This document shows, piece by piece, positions 34,015-45,667 of a stretch of 64,000 nucleotides of DNA (position 1 is the stretch's first letter; every line of letters begins with the position of its first letter). The stretch spans positions 372,001-436,000 of the forward strand of contig JAGPNK010000009.1 in NCBI GenBank assembly GCA_020746835.1, in the 5' to 3' direction. The position numbers were made by a program, and so were the translations under genes. Under the pieces are notes generated by a model. The model worked only from the letters and a program-made list of their open reading frames with translations, had not been told where the DNA came from and ran no database searches. Source of the DNA: Stachybotrys elegans (lineage: Eukaryota > Ascomycota > Sordariomycetes > Hypocreales > Stachybotryaceae).

Positions 34015-35437
34015 CACCGCCAGAAGGGATGGCAGGCCCGCGAGGTAGCCGCCTAGCCGCTCGTCATAGGGTGCAGTCTGAAACACGGCCGGTTTCACTC
34101 CTGGCCCTCCAGCATCCAATCACCAGCAGGGATGACCCTCGTCAGCGATCTTGTTGGAGAAGAATGAAGCCTCGAAGCCCCACCGAGTGGGCGATTATGC
34201 TCGTGGCAACAATGAGCGCCCCTTTTGCCACTGAACCGCTGGACAAAGACACATGGGGGGAATATGGCTCCGAGTTCTGACGCGGAGGCGGATTCTCGAG
34301 ATGAGGATGGGCGCCTAGAGCTCGAGACCGACTGGCTGGGCTGGAGTTGAGTGGCACAGGCCAGACGTGTATCCGGGCCACAAAGCAAGCTGGTACCAAG
34401 GCGAAGGTGACAGGGCGATCATTCAGCAAAAACCCTGGCAGGCATGCTCAGGTACATATGCGCAATGTTGTCTGGCCGAATCTGACAGGCATTGTGCTGT
34501 GCCGCTGGCCCTCGACCACATCACCGTATAGACCGACGACGACGACGCAGCAAACATACGAGGAGGGGGTTCGCCAGCACCTTACCGTCTAGGCAGTCCA
34601 GTCAGGTGTTGACAGGCGCGCACAGACGAAGACGGCCTGCTGCTGCCATCAAGACGTGTTATTTTGCACAGTTGTGTTTATGCCAAACAAACCTCCACCA
34701 CCACCGGAATTGGCCCCAAGCCCCAGCTCCCAAAACGGAGCACCATGGCCTGCTAGTAGGGGCAACGAGGATAGCGTAATTCAAGTCACGGCCCTTGGTG
34801 GGTGGTTGTGGTGGCCCTCGTGGAGGTGAGAGTGTTTCAACTGCACCGGTCGCAGCCCACAGGCCACCCAGGGGTCTTTGCCTAGCCCAATCGGCGACCA
34901 CGATTTCTGCGCTGCGCCCCGACCGCACATGCGGTAATTCGGATGATAGGTACATGCACGCTACTCGTGCGGCTCAGCATACACGCTAGGCCCTGCATGT
35001 ACACAAACTGTCCCTATTGGAACGGCCTCTTGGTCTTTGGTGAAAGACCGCTACCTACCTGCCTGAGTGACGCCAAAACGCCCAATCCCCCCCAAAACAT
35101 CCCTACCGTACTTTATTATGTACCATTCCCCCAGTCCCATCGTAGGGCAGATATCCTTCTTCTCCTCCCCTCCTCAACTGCTTCCCGTAGCTTTGGAGAA
35201 GGTAGAACCAGGCCCATCCCCGCGGCTGTGTCGCCAGCGTTCAAGTGTTTGATTTCCTGGCTCTTTTACTAGCCCTTCTTTTCTTTCTTGTTTCGCAGCC
35301 CAAGGTCTGCTTTTCCCCCCCTACATACTAATACTCATCTGCTTCACCTGCCTTGGCTTCACGCGAGGCATCCGAGACTTAGTCTCAAACGACACACACC
35401 GGACCTGTCATTACTCTGCAATCGAAAGAACCCCGCG

Positions 35438-38246
35438 ATGGCCATGCTGGCAGCCAAGTCGCCGTTTCCGGCGGTCATGAGCGCTTCAGCTCTCACACCA
35501 AGCGCTCCGCCCACAGCATTACCGCCCTCTAGAAGAGTACCAGTAATGCCGCCATCTACACAGACATATGTCACCCCGACCGACTCCGACTTCTCAGACA
35601 ACGAGGGCTCCGGCTCTGTGAAAACCTGGGACGAGGACAAGGTCTGCGAATATCTGCGCAGCGTAAAATGTGGAGAGTATGAGAAGCTCTTCCGAAAGAA
35701 CCACATCAATGGCGAGAACCTCTTGGAGATGGACAAGGAGGTCCTGAAGGAAATGGGAATCGACAAGGTCGGCGACCGCGTGCGCCTGTTTCTCGGCATC
35801 AAGAAGCTGAGGACAAAGGCCTATGCCAACCAGAAGAAGCGGAATAGGGTATGGTGAACCTGTAGCTGCCAGTCTCGAGATGGAACCAACTGACCCCTTG
35901 CCCTCCCTCTAGGAATCTTTCGGCGGGCTAGATATTCAAGTCATGTCTGCCCCCACTGGCTCCCCAAGACTAGGCAATACGCGAGCGATGCCTTCAGCAT
36001 CATCAACATCATCCAGAGACAACAGACGCTTTTCGAGGCAAATCGATTCCGCAACGCTCATGGAGGGAATGAACAACTCCCGGCCCAACTCGCCCATGCA
36101 GGTTTCAGACCTTCGCGGAGCAACTCGACAGCAGCGCTACCCTGCCGGCAACGGATATTTCACCAGCGCAGGTCCTACCTCGGCCTCTCGACTACCAGGC
36201 TCGTCCCCGGACGGCCAGGCCAGTCGTCTGGTATCTTCTCATACACGGAACAATTCCAGTATGGACGGTTCGCTGATGGCTGCCTTACCACAGGGCCAGG
36301 ACGTTATTCGCGTTATATCGACTGGCGGTGTCACCAAGGTTGTCAAGATTGCCGACTGCAACACTTGCGCCGAAGTTATGCGCGTCACCCTTAGAAAGTT
36401 TGCTCTCCGTGAAGATCACGAACGCAACTACTGCTTCTGGGTCCTGACCGGTATTGACCCTGACCCTGCCCAGTGTCGACGACTGGGTGACACTGAGCTG
36501 TGGCGCATCATCAAGGACCAGCGACGACCGGAGCGCAATCGTCTGATTCTCAGAAGGGTTCCGGCTGCCGAGCCTGGGGAGTCTGAGCTGAAACGAGCCG
36601 CTGCGATTGCTATGGAGGAGGAGCAGCAGAAGCACGCCCGCGCTCTCGAAGCCGTCGACAAGAGGAGCCAGCTCAAGGTCCAGAAGGTCCTGGGCGAGAA
36701 CTGGAATGAGCAGCTCCAGTCGCCTCTATCTCCAGCCTCTTTCCAAGACAGGGAAAGGACGGTGTCCAACACCGCCAGAGATCTCGAGCGCCCGTTGTCT
36801 GGCGATTCGCGGACCATCTCACAGTCCAAGGTCGCTGCACTACGGCAGTTTGGTGGCCTTCGACCCCCTAGTGAGCTCATCGCTTCCGATTTAACGTCTT
36901 ACTTCCCGGACCACCGTCGAGAGGATATCGACCGTACTGCCCGTCTTTCCATGAGAAGGTCGACACGCCTTAGCAAGATCAACAGCCGTCTCAGCGTAGC
37001 GAGCAACCTGAGCTTCGCATCCAGCATCCAGGATGCCCCTCCCATCCCCACCATTGCCGATGCGTGGTTGACGGGCGGCCACGTCGCAAAGGTTCGCCAG
37101 CGCGATTCGATGGGCCGGATCCCCACAATCTACAGTCGAGATTCGATAGCGTCCTCGATGCTTGACACTCTACAGGAGGAGTCCCCCATTGAACCCAACC
37201 GAAAGTCTTATGTCTCTTTCTCCGAGAGCAATTCGGACACTGCTGCCGTAAGCGTTACGGACCCCGAGGGCAACCTGACTACTACAAGCTACTTCGAGGC
37301 AGATGGGTCTACCGGCTCAGGCTCCCTACAGGATCTGAAGCAAGCTCTGACAGATGATGGCGATGACGCCGACGAAGAACTGCAAAGTTTCCTTGCGGGT
37401 GAATCATGGGACGACAACAAGTGGATGAAGGGTGCTCTCATTGGACAGGGTTCCTTTGGATGCGTCTACCTCGCCCTTCACGCTGTCACTGGTGAGCTGC
37501 TCGCCGTGAAGCAGGTGGAGACTCCTTCGGGCGCCAACAGCCAGAGCGATGCGCGCAAGAAGAGTATGATCGAGGCGCTCAAGCGTGAAATCAGCCTTCT
37601 GCGTGACCTCCGACACCCCAACATTGTGCAGTACCTCGGATGCAGTTCATCAGCTGACTACCTCAACATTTTCCTCGAGTACGTGCCAGGTGGCTCGGTG
37701 CAGACCATGCTCAACTCGTACGGCGCACTCCCAGAGCCGCTCGTCCGCAGCTTTGTTCGCCAGATCCTGACGGGTCTTTCATACTTGCATAACCGGGATA
37801 TTATCCATCGAGACATCAAAGGAGCCAACATTCTCGTTGATAACAAAGGAACCATCAAGATTTCAGATTTTGGTATCTCAAAGAAGCTCGAGGCATCCAA
37901 CATTCTTGGCGGAGCAGCGAACAACAAGCACCGACCTTCGCTGCAAGGATCCGTCTTCTGGATGGCACCCGAGGTCGTCAAGCAGACCTCGTACACCCGT
38001 AAGGCGGACATCTGGTCGCTGGGCTGCCTCGTTGTTGAGATGATGACGGGCACACACCCATTCCCCGACTGCAGTCAGCTGCAGGCTATTTTCAAGATTG
38101 GCGGAGGCAAGGCGGCACCTACTATCCCCGAGCATGCTAGCGAGGACGCGAAGCACTTCCTTGCTCAGACCTTTGAGATTGACCACAACCTGCGACCAAG
38201 CGCCGACGATCTCATGCTGAGCCCCTTCCTCGCGCCCATTACCTAA
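35438..38246 (+). CDS. STE11: MAPKKK Ste11 (SAM-RA-kinase)
   Basis: Serine/threonine kinase at the top of the pheromone/invasive-growth (Fus3/Kss1-type) MAPK cascade; it phosphorylates the Ste7-type MAPKK. Two exons: 35438-35848 and 35913-38246 (914 aa), close to the size of characterised homologues; the 64-nt intron ends CCCTCTAG. Domains: SAM at residues 61-125 (binds Ste50); Ser/Pro-rich linker; Ras-association-like domain (coding about 36299-36560, VIRVISTGGVTKVVKI to LILRRV); a regulatory region; C-terminal kinase (coding about 37415-38235). Kinase motifs are complete: IGQGSFG loop, AVKQV lysine, HRDIKGAN catalytic loop, DFGIS, WMAPEVV. The start at 35438 has a good context (CGCGATGG) and gives the short basic N-terminus usual for the family; the open frame extends upstream without another ATG. 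Confidence 0.95.
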
Positions 38247-39217
38247 TTTACCCATGCGTGCTGGACTCTTCCTGTCCACGGTCTGGCGCTGGCCTACTTA
38301 GCAAACCTGCAGCCGCTTTTCGAGGGCATCTGCTGGCTTGATGCCTTAATGAAGCGCAACCAAGTGTCGGATAGGATTGTGAGCACGCTGTCTTTTCAGA
38401 CCTCGCCGAACAAATAGTTTCAGGCACCAGCAACTAGACGTTGCATTATGACGCATGACATTTGATTGAATCTATGTTGATGCAGAGCAACAGAGCGGGC
38501 TCTTAGCCATTCTATTCGCTGGACTTCTTCTTCTTCTTCTTCCTCTTCTTCCTGTTTACCTGGGGGGAGAGAGATGGGTAAATATTCAGGCATGGTTTAC
38601 GGATATCAAGAGTGTATAATAAGACATAAGAAATGACTGATGATTGAACCTGAGATTTGAGCTCGCAGATTGTCTCGTGACTGATGACCAGGGACGACAA
38701 TCCTTACCGTGCAAACGACGCTACGACGCACATAGTTGTATGTAGGCTGTTGCTTTGAATGCCAAGGGAGCACATATGAGGATGACGACGCCCTCGGACA
38801 GGGCTTGGCTAATATGAACTGACTCGCAACCTACAAGACGAATGATGAGACCCGAAACGGATAGTAATGTTGAGGCAGTTTCGAAGTCCACATGGAGAAG
38901 TAGCCGACACTGCACAGCCGCTGCTGAGGGCGGTGAGTTGTCAAGAGGCCGAGGGAAGTAGCGCGACCACCAGGCAGCAGCCGCGCCAGAAACCTTAAGC
39001 ACGAGATCTTGTATTTGGCTTGCTAATAAGGTTGACAACCCAACAAGGTGCTTTTCCTCGAGAGGGCTCACGCGCACCGCAACACCATCGTTGCACAATT
39101 ACCTGAATAATCCCCGACAAGGCCAATCGCCATCTGCTCTGACCACCTTGGAGCCTTAGCTCCGAAGGACCTGAAATAAACACACACCCACTTACGCGAG
39201 GGCCTCCTTTGCCAAGC
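38247..39217. other. STE11 3' flank and promoter of the cyclotransferase gene
   Basis: 970 nt without a confident gene. A (TTC)n/(CTT)n tract at about 38523-38552 reads as a Lys-rich tail on the minus strand but has no supported upstream exons. Splice-like signals on the minus strand near 38575-38725 were considered and not accepted. Confidence 0.5.
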
Positions 39218-39856
39218 ATGTGCTCCCAAGAAGACAGCCAGCCCTCCCAGGGCAGCGTCATGACGCTGGTGGACGAGAACCGAAGCGAGATCCTGTACTT
39301 TGCGTATGGGTCCAATCTGTCTACCGCCCAGATGCGGCAGCGTTGCCCATACTCTACACCGATCGGATTAGGCTATCTCGCCGGCTGGCGTTGGATCATC
39401 AACCAGAGAGGATTCGCCAACATTGTCCCGCTGGAGGCGACCGAGGACGAAGGAAGCCCCGCGGCGGAGAAGCGATCGCTGCCGGGGGAGACCAAGGCAG
39501 CGACGACAGCGACGGCAGTCCCGTCGGACTCGGCGGCCGCCGGGAAGGGTGTCTACGGGCTCCTGTACCTGCTGCCGCCTCAAGATGAGGAGAAGCTGGA
39601 CGGCTACGAGGGCGTGCCGTGGGCTTACCAGAAGATGCATGCCGACATGAGATGGGTCAGAGACGACATGGGGCGGGAGCAGGATGTGGCGGTGCGGGCG
39701 TTGATCTACGTCGACAGCGAGCGGACTGGGGAAGCGGCGCCGCGAGAAGAGTACATTGTGAGGATGGAGGATGGGATAGAAGATGCGGTCAGGAATTGGG
39801 GCTTGGACGAGGAGTACGTCAACGAGACCATGAGGAGGTTCTTGATTAGAGGATGA
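39218..39856 (+). CDS. Gamma-glutamylcyclotransferase-like protein
   Basis: Members of this fold release 5-oxoproline from gamma-glutamyl peptides or amines in glutathione turnover. Intronless, 212 aa. The substrate-binding loop FAYGSNLS appears near residue 30, as in GGCT/AIG2-like proteins, followed by GYLAGWRWIINQRGFANIV. YGLLYLLPPQDEEKLDGYEGV contains the Glu expected as the catalytic base (within DGYEGV). Residues about 75-110 form a Glu/Ala/Thr-rich insertion not found in the minimal fold. The first ATG (39218) is used; the open frame has only a TTG upstream. The true substrate is not known. No signal peptide, so probably cytosolic. Confidence 0.88.
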   Translation: MCSQEDSQPSQGSVMTLVDENRSEILYFAYGSNLSTAQMRQRCPYSTPIGLGYLAGWRWIINQRGFANIVPLEATEDEGSPAAEKRSLPGETKAATTATAVPSDSAAAGKGVYGLLYLLPPQDEEKLDGYEGVPWAYQKMHADMRWVRDDMGREQDVAVRALIYVDSERTGEAAPREEYIVRMEDGIEDAVRNWGLDEEYVNETMRRFLIRG

Positions 39857-40462
39857 GCGTGGCGATCCGGAGAACAGGGAGCAAGGTTTCGTCTTCTTGC
39901 TTCCCACCCCTCCCTTCTCACCTTCCTTTCCTGCTCCTTTGCGAAAAGACGCATCGTGAGTTTTCCTCTTTGGCTGATCAGTGACGGAGAGGAAGAAGGA
40001 GGAGGAGATGCGATCGACAGTCTGCGCTGCCGGCTGTTGTGCAAGCTGACCTTGACAACCAACCCCAGCTGCGGCTGGGTATTCTCGAAGTATTCCGCTT
40101 TTGGAGGTGCAAGATAGTCCCAGGATGTGGGTGTGATGCGATTGGATTGATTACCCTCTGACTTAATTTGCTCTCCGAGCCTTACCTTGCAGCTCGCATG
40201 GCGACCAGGCCAGGTGTCCATGATTCTATTCCACGTGCTTAGCGCTTAGCTGGCTGACTTGCGAAAGCCGGCTGATAGCAGCTAGGGAGATAAGTTGACA
40301 AGGTACTGGGGACGATGCAAGACAGGTGAGGGTGAGGGTGGGAGAGGTACGTAACGCAGGTGAGGAGAGAGAGAGAGAGGAGGGTCGGGAGGGCGGGAGA
40401 GGGGAGGGTGGGTGCGGGAGGAGAAGTGGGCTACTAAGCTGAGAGAGACACTGTAGATAGAG

Positions 40463-40505
40463 GCTTGCCTGCGCTTGCCTGCGCTTGTTTGCGCCTGTTT
40501 ACGAT
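40463..40505. repeat. Imperfect 10-11-nt tandem repeat (TGCGCTTGCC-like)
   Basis: Four imperfect copies of GCTTGCCTGC / GCTTGTTTGC / GCCTGTTTAC in tandem; non-coding. Confidence 0.75.
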
Positions 40506-43500
40506 TGTTCCTATGCGCAAGTATAGGTAGTATGAGGACCGGCGATGTAGAGTGCATGGATTTGCTTGCGCACAATACGGCTTGACGGACAGCCTTTTGG
40601 GCCTGATCGGGATTTAAAGTACGGCCATGTACGTCATCAGGTCAGGTCTTCTCGAAGACTGCCGACTGGGGAATCACACTGTGAAGGAGGGTGAGAGGTG
40701 GGGTCGCTGCTTTCCATGTCTCTCGTCCCTCCTGCTCCTGCCCTCCTCTCCTTGATCAGGTCGGGTCGTCCGCCAGACCCTTTTCGATCCGTTTCGACCC
40801 TTTTTTCCCTTCCAACTCGGCACCACCCAACCCAATGCCCTGCAGCTCGCTGGCTCAGCATCATATTCCCTGCCCATGGCCCGTGGATGCCATGCGTGCA
40901 TGCTGCACACATTAGTCCATTCATAGAAACCTTGCTTGGGTCGACACGCGCCCCGGATGCTGACCACCATTAATCGCACCAATCCCGCTATTCCGTCCAG
41001 CTCCCCTGGTCTGGCTTCTTCTCCCCTGGCCCGGCTTCGGCCATGGCTCGGAAAGATCACAGAAAAAGCAAGTTGAGGGACTCGGCACGGATGTGACTGA
41101 CACCTGGACATCTGGAGAGGGGGAAAAAAAAACCACCACCAAGAAGGGAGACAGACAGAGAGACAAGGTGCCCTTTGATAGACAGCTGACTCAGATTCAA
41201 CCTCGAAATACATGGCATCACATCTCGACGTGCATCAGAGGCGAGGAATTGGCACGGCTGGACTCTCAGGCCGGGCTTCTGGAAGATCGATAGGAAAGAA
41301 GGAAAGGAGAAGGGAAGAAAAAAAAAGCATCGTCAGCTCACGGCCAAAGTCGGACACCCGGCCTGCAGGTGGTTGTCTGCCAACCGTTCCCGATATGCAG
41401 TGCGACAACACCACCGCTACCGCAGATGGGCTACGTGTGCTATTTTGGTCAGCTGCTGAACTGATTTCGTGGGCTTGCATGCAGGCGCCTCTCACCTCCC
41501 ATCTCTGCCTTAGCCCGGTACTTACCAAGGCCCTCGACGTCCCCGACGATGATGACCATTACGATGATGTGACGGGCCTAGACAGCTCGCCCGTACATCA
41601 TGTGCCGAACCGTACAGGGGGGTGCTGATCAGTTTCCATCACAATCCTCTCCGTATTTTTTCGTCATTGTCGGCATAACCCCCGGGCATAGCCGGCGAGA
41701 GTGCAAAGCAGCCGGGCCAAGCCAGTTGTTGATGGTCGATGCAACACGGCTGGCTACATACCCCGGCTTGAGTTATCGTTCCCATTCTGCGCCAGGTGCC
41801 AGGATAAGCAGCAAAACCAAGCCAGGTCAGCGAGATCGGGAGCGGGCAAGGGGGAGGAGGGGGATGATAAACCGAAATGGGAAGTACAGTAGGGCTCAGA
41901 GGGCCCCTACTCTGTTCACTCGGTCAATCTCTATCACTTGGACACATTGACCAGCCTACAGGGGCTAGAGGGATGCTTGGCAGGACGCTTTCGTTTCCCT
42001 TTTCCACGTTTTGACGTGCGGCTGAGCCTTTTCTGGGAGGCGGGTGAAACCGACAAAGGCCATTTTTACTCCAACTACAACACAAAGAAGAAGGAGCTCG
42101 CCGTTTAAGGCTACGGGTCGCCCCGGCAGAGTGGCGGGCGAAGGATTCACGGTGGAAGCGTGTCAACCACGGCCTGGCCGGGGCACCTGGCAGGCTACAT
42201 TTAAACGACGCACCGACTGGGTGGATTAGACTGTCGGGACCTTTTCAGCCGTCCAACCAGTTGGACCGGGACGGCGGTGCCGCTCGCCATGCCCTTCTGG
42301 CTTTTCTTGTTGCGAGCACATGGGCAAGTCGCCAAGCCCGCATTCGCCATGTCCGGCTTCCACACGCCCCGCTGCTTCCGCAGGCAAGCTACTCGTAATG
42401 ATGGATAGGTAGGTATGGATATAATTACTCGGATTTATCGACGGCGTTCGCTACTACGTGCTGGCGATTCTTATCATAGCATACCATCATCATCAGCCGA
42501 CTCATTATCGAACACGAGGGAGAGCCATGCCGTTCCCCACCGCGTGTCCAATCCCTCCTCCATCGCATCCCTGCTTCACCTGTCGGCCGCGATCCCTCTG
42601 CCCCGTATGGAGGTCAAGACGCCATCTTGAACCCACCTACCAGCCATTCACTTGCTGGGTTGAGGCCATACCCCTTCGTCGTTTCGCTGCTTCACCACCA
42701 CGCGGTGGCTGCTTACACCCCACCGTTGTTCCTTTTTATCATATTTTAATATTTTGTTTTATATTTGTCATGGTCGTCTTTGACGCTGCTGATGGCGATG
42801 AACCAGGTGGTACAGCTGGTGCTGCTGCTTGATCGGGACCCCCGTATTGGTCTGTGTGTGCCTGTCACTCGTTTCCTACATCACGAGACACGCGACAGCC
42901 GCAGGCACATCTTGGCCTAAGCATTGCGGAATCGCCTCACACCCCAATGTTCCCGGGATCGCCACTTGCATCACTGCCGACACCGCCGACAGACTCAAGA
43001 CTCCTGTTGCGCTTATTGCGGATCGAGCGTCGCGCGCCCTTCCCATGACTTTGAGGCCTGGCGGTCTAGTGCGTGGGAGGTCGGCAACATGGCAGATGGT
43101 AACCACCATCCCAATTTTTGTCTTTTTTTTGACATGAGGTCATGGCTGCTCACTACTGATGGGGCCCGGGATTGGCCTGCAGGAAGATATAGATTGCTCA
43201 GTTACGAGTCAAGGATCTCCAACACCCATGGCATTTATTGGAGACGATATCACTAGAGCGCGGATATCCTGAAATAACCATCGGCTGCAAGTGTAGCTAG
43301 TCACTATTCTCGTACTTGAACGGCTCCCCGCGTTCTCCAGGCCGAAGTCTCGGCAACATCCTTTCGGGGAATGGGGAAGGAGAAGGGAGGGGTGGCATTC
43401 CGTTTGGCCCTGGTGATCAAGACGGCATAGTGCAAGTCATGGTTTGGACAGCATCCTTCCTGCTACTGCACACATAGGCCAGCTGGCTGAGTGGCTGGCT

Positions 43501-45073
43501 GACTGGATGGCTACCCAGACAGACAGACAAGCAGGTCCATCCAAGGTGGTACGAGATAGAAAACCGTCCAGGGGACGACGACGGGAGAACCAGGGGGTTC
43601 AACAGCAAAATGCTTAGATCTGGCGGTGTCGAAAGATGGATGGCCAGGGATGACCACCCCTGCAGACCTCCAAGCTTGAGATCCGTTGCACTACGAATCC
43701 ACAAGGCTACCGGTTGGCGGTAGGTTTCCCGTGCCGGGCCACAATGGATCCCCAATTTCGAATTCGGCGAGTCGCCTACTCATCAGAGAAACGTGGTCCT
43801 CCAACGGGGGGAGGCCAAACTTAGGAGCGCCACTAGATTTAGGAACGCGACAAGAGATGGGTTCATTGTGGCGTTCCGTAACATATCTATCATCAAAAGC
43901 AGCTTCCCTCTTCGGTTTTCCGTCTGGAACAAGACCTCGCTGTTTATTGCAAGGGACCGGGCCGAGACCAAGATGCCATTGCCGCCCGTGAGGCATGATT
44001 CCATCCGTCAGCGGGGTGCTGGCGCACCACTTCTGCCGCGGCTGCTAAACAGCGGGCTGACGTGGGCCCAAAAAGAGAGGGAGGGAGCGAGTGCAGGTTT
44101 TTTTTTGCTATTCTTCGATGCAAGGCCCTGGTCTCAAGGAAGAGGGACGGACCACACTGATCATCAGTCTGTTAGGCGTTGTTGTGGGGAGTATGGAGGG
44201 ACATGGTTGTGGGAGTGCCTTTTTCGTACCGTCTTGTTTGTTCCTATTGTCTCACCCACACGCTGCTTTTCTGCTTCTGCCTCTCCGCATGACAACATAG
44301 CATGCTGTGTTGGCCCTGCAAGGCAGAATATGTGTGAGGGGGTGAGGTTGTAGAGGCTGCATCACGGAACTGTGAAGTCACTCGCGCACGTCAAGGACAT
44401 TGACATGGACGACGGGGGGGAAAAGCAGAGAGAGAAAAAAAAAAAGGGACACCAGCAACAGCTGATGTCAGCTCTGGCGTTACCGACACGTCGTGAAGGG
44501 TGGTTCAAGCAATGCACCATGCGGAGTGATGTTTAGCTTGCAGGGGAATGGCACCCTCCAGGGATCGTGGACGGCCCCTGTGTTCCGCAAGTTCCTGGGC
44601 TGCATCCCATCATCTACAACAGCTTTAACGTGTGCGTCCATACATCAAAGAGGCGGAGACGCCAGTGCTGCGGAGTGGGAGGGGTGGGTTGTCTGGCATG
44701 GCATTCTGCAAGGATAGCAAAGCGCGCTCCCACCCACCTCCTCATCTGGCCCGGCCAGCCCCAATGATGGATGCTGGATGGATATGGACGAACAGAATCT
44801 CTCTGGCCCATCGATGCCTTCCTTGCCTCTCGCCTCTCTCTCTGCCGCTGCTGCTGGGTGCTGCTTGCTCTGGCGGCAATCAGCTTCCCTCTGTCCTAGG
44901 ACCAGGCATGTCCGCATGCCCCGATTGGGAAATCTTGTCTTATACGGCATGGTCTCGACTACACACGAACGGCTTTCGCACCCATCCACATCATGGAATA
45001 GCACAAGCGGATAGCCAATGCAGGCGTTTACCACCCCTCCCACCCCCCTTCCCCCTTCACCGGGTCCCATCAA

Positions 45074-45096
45074 CCCCCCCCCCCCCCCCCCCCCCC
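45074..45096. repeat. Poly-C/G homopolymer (23 nt)
   Basis: An uninterrupted run of 23 C. Unusually long for a fungal chromosome; prone to slippage and sequencing error, so the exact length should be treated with caution. Confidence 0.9.
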
Positions 45097-45485
45097 TGGT
45101 GATGGTCTGTGGTTGTCTTTTGCGTACGTCTCGATGGTCAAAGTTTCGCTCTAGTCCTTCTGAATGGACGCAGCCCTGCAAATCCCGACCCTTTACGTGA
45201 ACCGGCTGGGTGTATGTTGCTGAGACGGCGGCCGCGACGCAGACTTGCATCCAGCCTCGGGTATTAATATTAGATGCGAGGCTGTCCTCGCGCTGATGAG
45301 CTAAAGCTGGCAAAGAAACGGAAAGAGAGGAGACACAGGGCAAAGGGGAAAAAATAACCAGGCCAGATACCAGAGACCCAAAGGATCGGTGGCGGATCGA
45401 TAAAGAAAGGAAAGAATCCCAAATCATAAGCCCACTGGGCAGCCCTCGCCTTCTGGGTTGGAAGTTCAATCCCGAGTCCGAGTCC

Positions 45486-45515
45486 AAGTCACGTCACGTC
45501 ACGTCAAGTCAAGTC
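45486..45515. promoter_or_regulatory. Tandem TGACGT-like pentamer array
   Basis: Six pentamers AAGTC, ACGTC x3, AAGTC x2 lie about 150-180 nt upstream of the AT-hook gene start. On the minus strand this reads TGACGTGACGTGACGTG, three overlapping bZIP/CRE-type TGACG half-sites. A possible bZIP-binding cluster; binding is inference. Confidence 0.4.
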
Positions 45516-45667
45516 ATATCATCTCCGGTTCCCTCCTTCATAACTCTCTCTGCCCCCCTCTCGCTTCCCCAAACTGGACATCGAAAGACACATTTATCCA
45601 TTTCCAGAAAATAGCCCGAGCCGGCCGACCTCAAGAGACCATCCGCCTTATCCTCCTCCTCTCTCAC

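Larger units (their letters stand above)
32768..35437. other. Divergent intergenic region PHA2 / STE11
   Basis: 2.7 kb with no confident gene. A TTC/TTTC-rich pyrimidine tract lies at about 33177-33215. A 65-codon ATG-initiated frame with somewhat protein-like composition occurs at 33703-33900, minus strand (listed separately). A 9-nt repeat lies at 33988-34014. Pyrimidine-rich leader sequence precedes STE11 (about 35150-35350). Long leaders are common for MAPKKK genes, so part of this may be transcribed. Confidence 0.55.
39857..45667. other. 5.8-kb gene-poor interval
   Basis: No convincing coding frame on either strand. The longest (about 44645-45487, minus) is open mainly because it crosses the poly-C tract and GC-rich sequence, and its translation looks random. 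The stretch contains purine tracts (40355-40440), imperfect GCTTGCCTGC repeats (40463-40505), a 23-nt poly-C run (45074-45096) and a pentamer repeat (45486-45515). It ends in the pyrimidine-rich leader of the AT-hook gene. It may hold regulatory DNA or a long leader. Confidence 0.55.

Noticed and set aside
38512..38700. Minus-strand frame ending in a Lys-rich tail, with splice-like signals near 38575 and 38725
   Set aside because: The Lys run is a TTC microsatellite. No upstream exon could be joined into a recognisable protein; most likely the STE11 3' flank.
44645..45487. 280-codon minus-strand frame
   Set aside because: Open largely because of GC-rich sequence and the poly-C run (read as Gly); composition is not protein-like.
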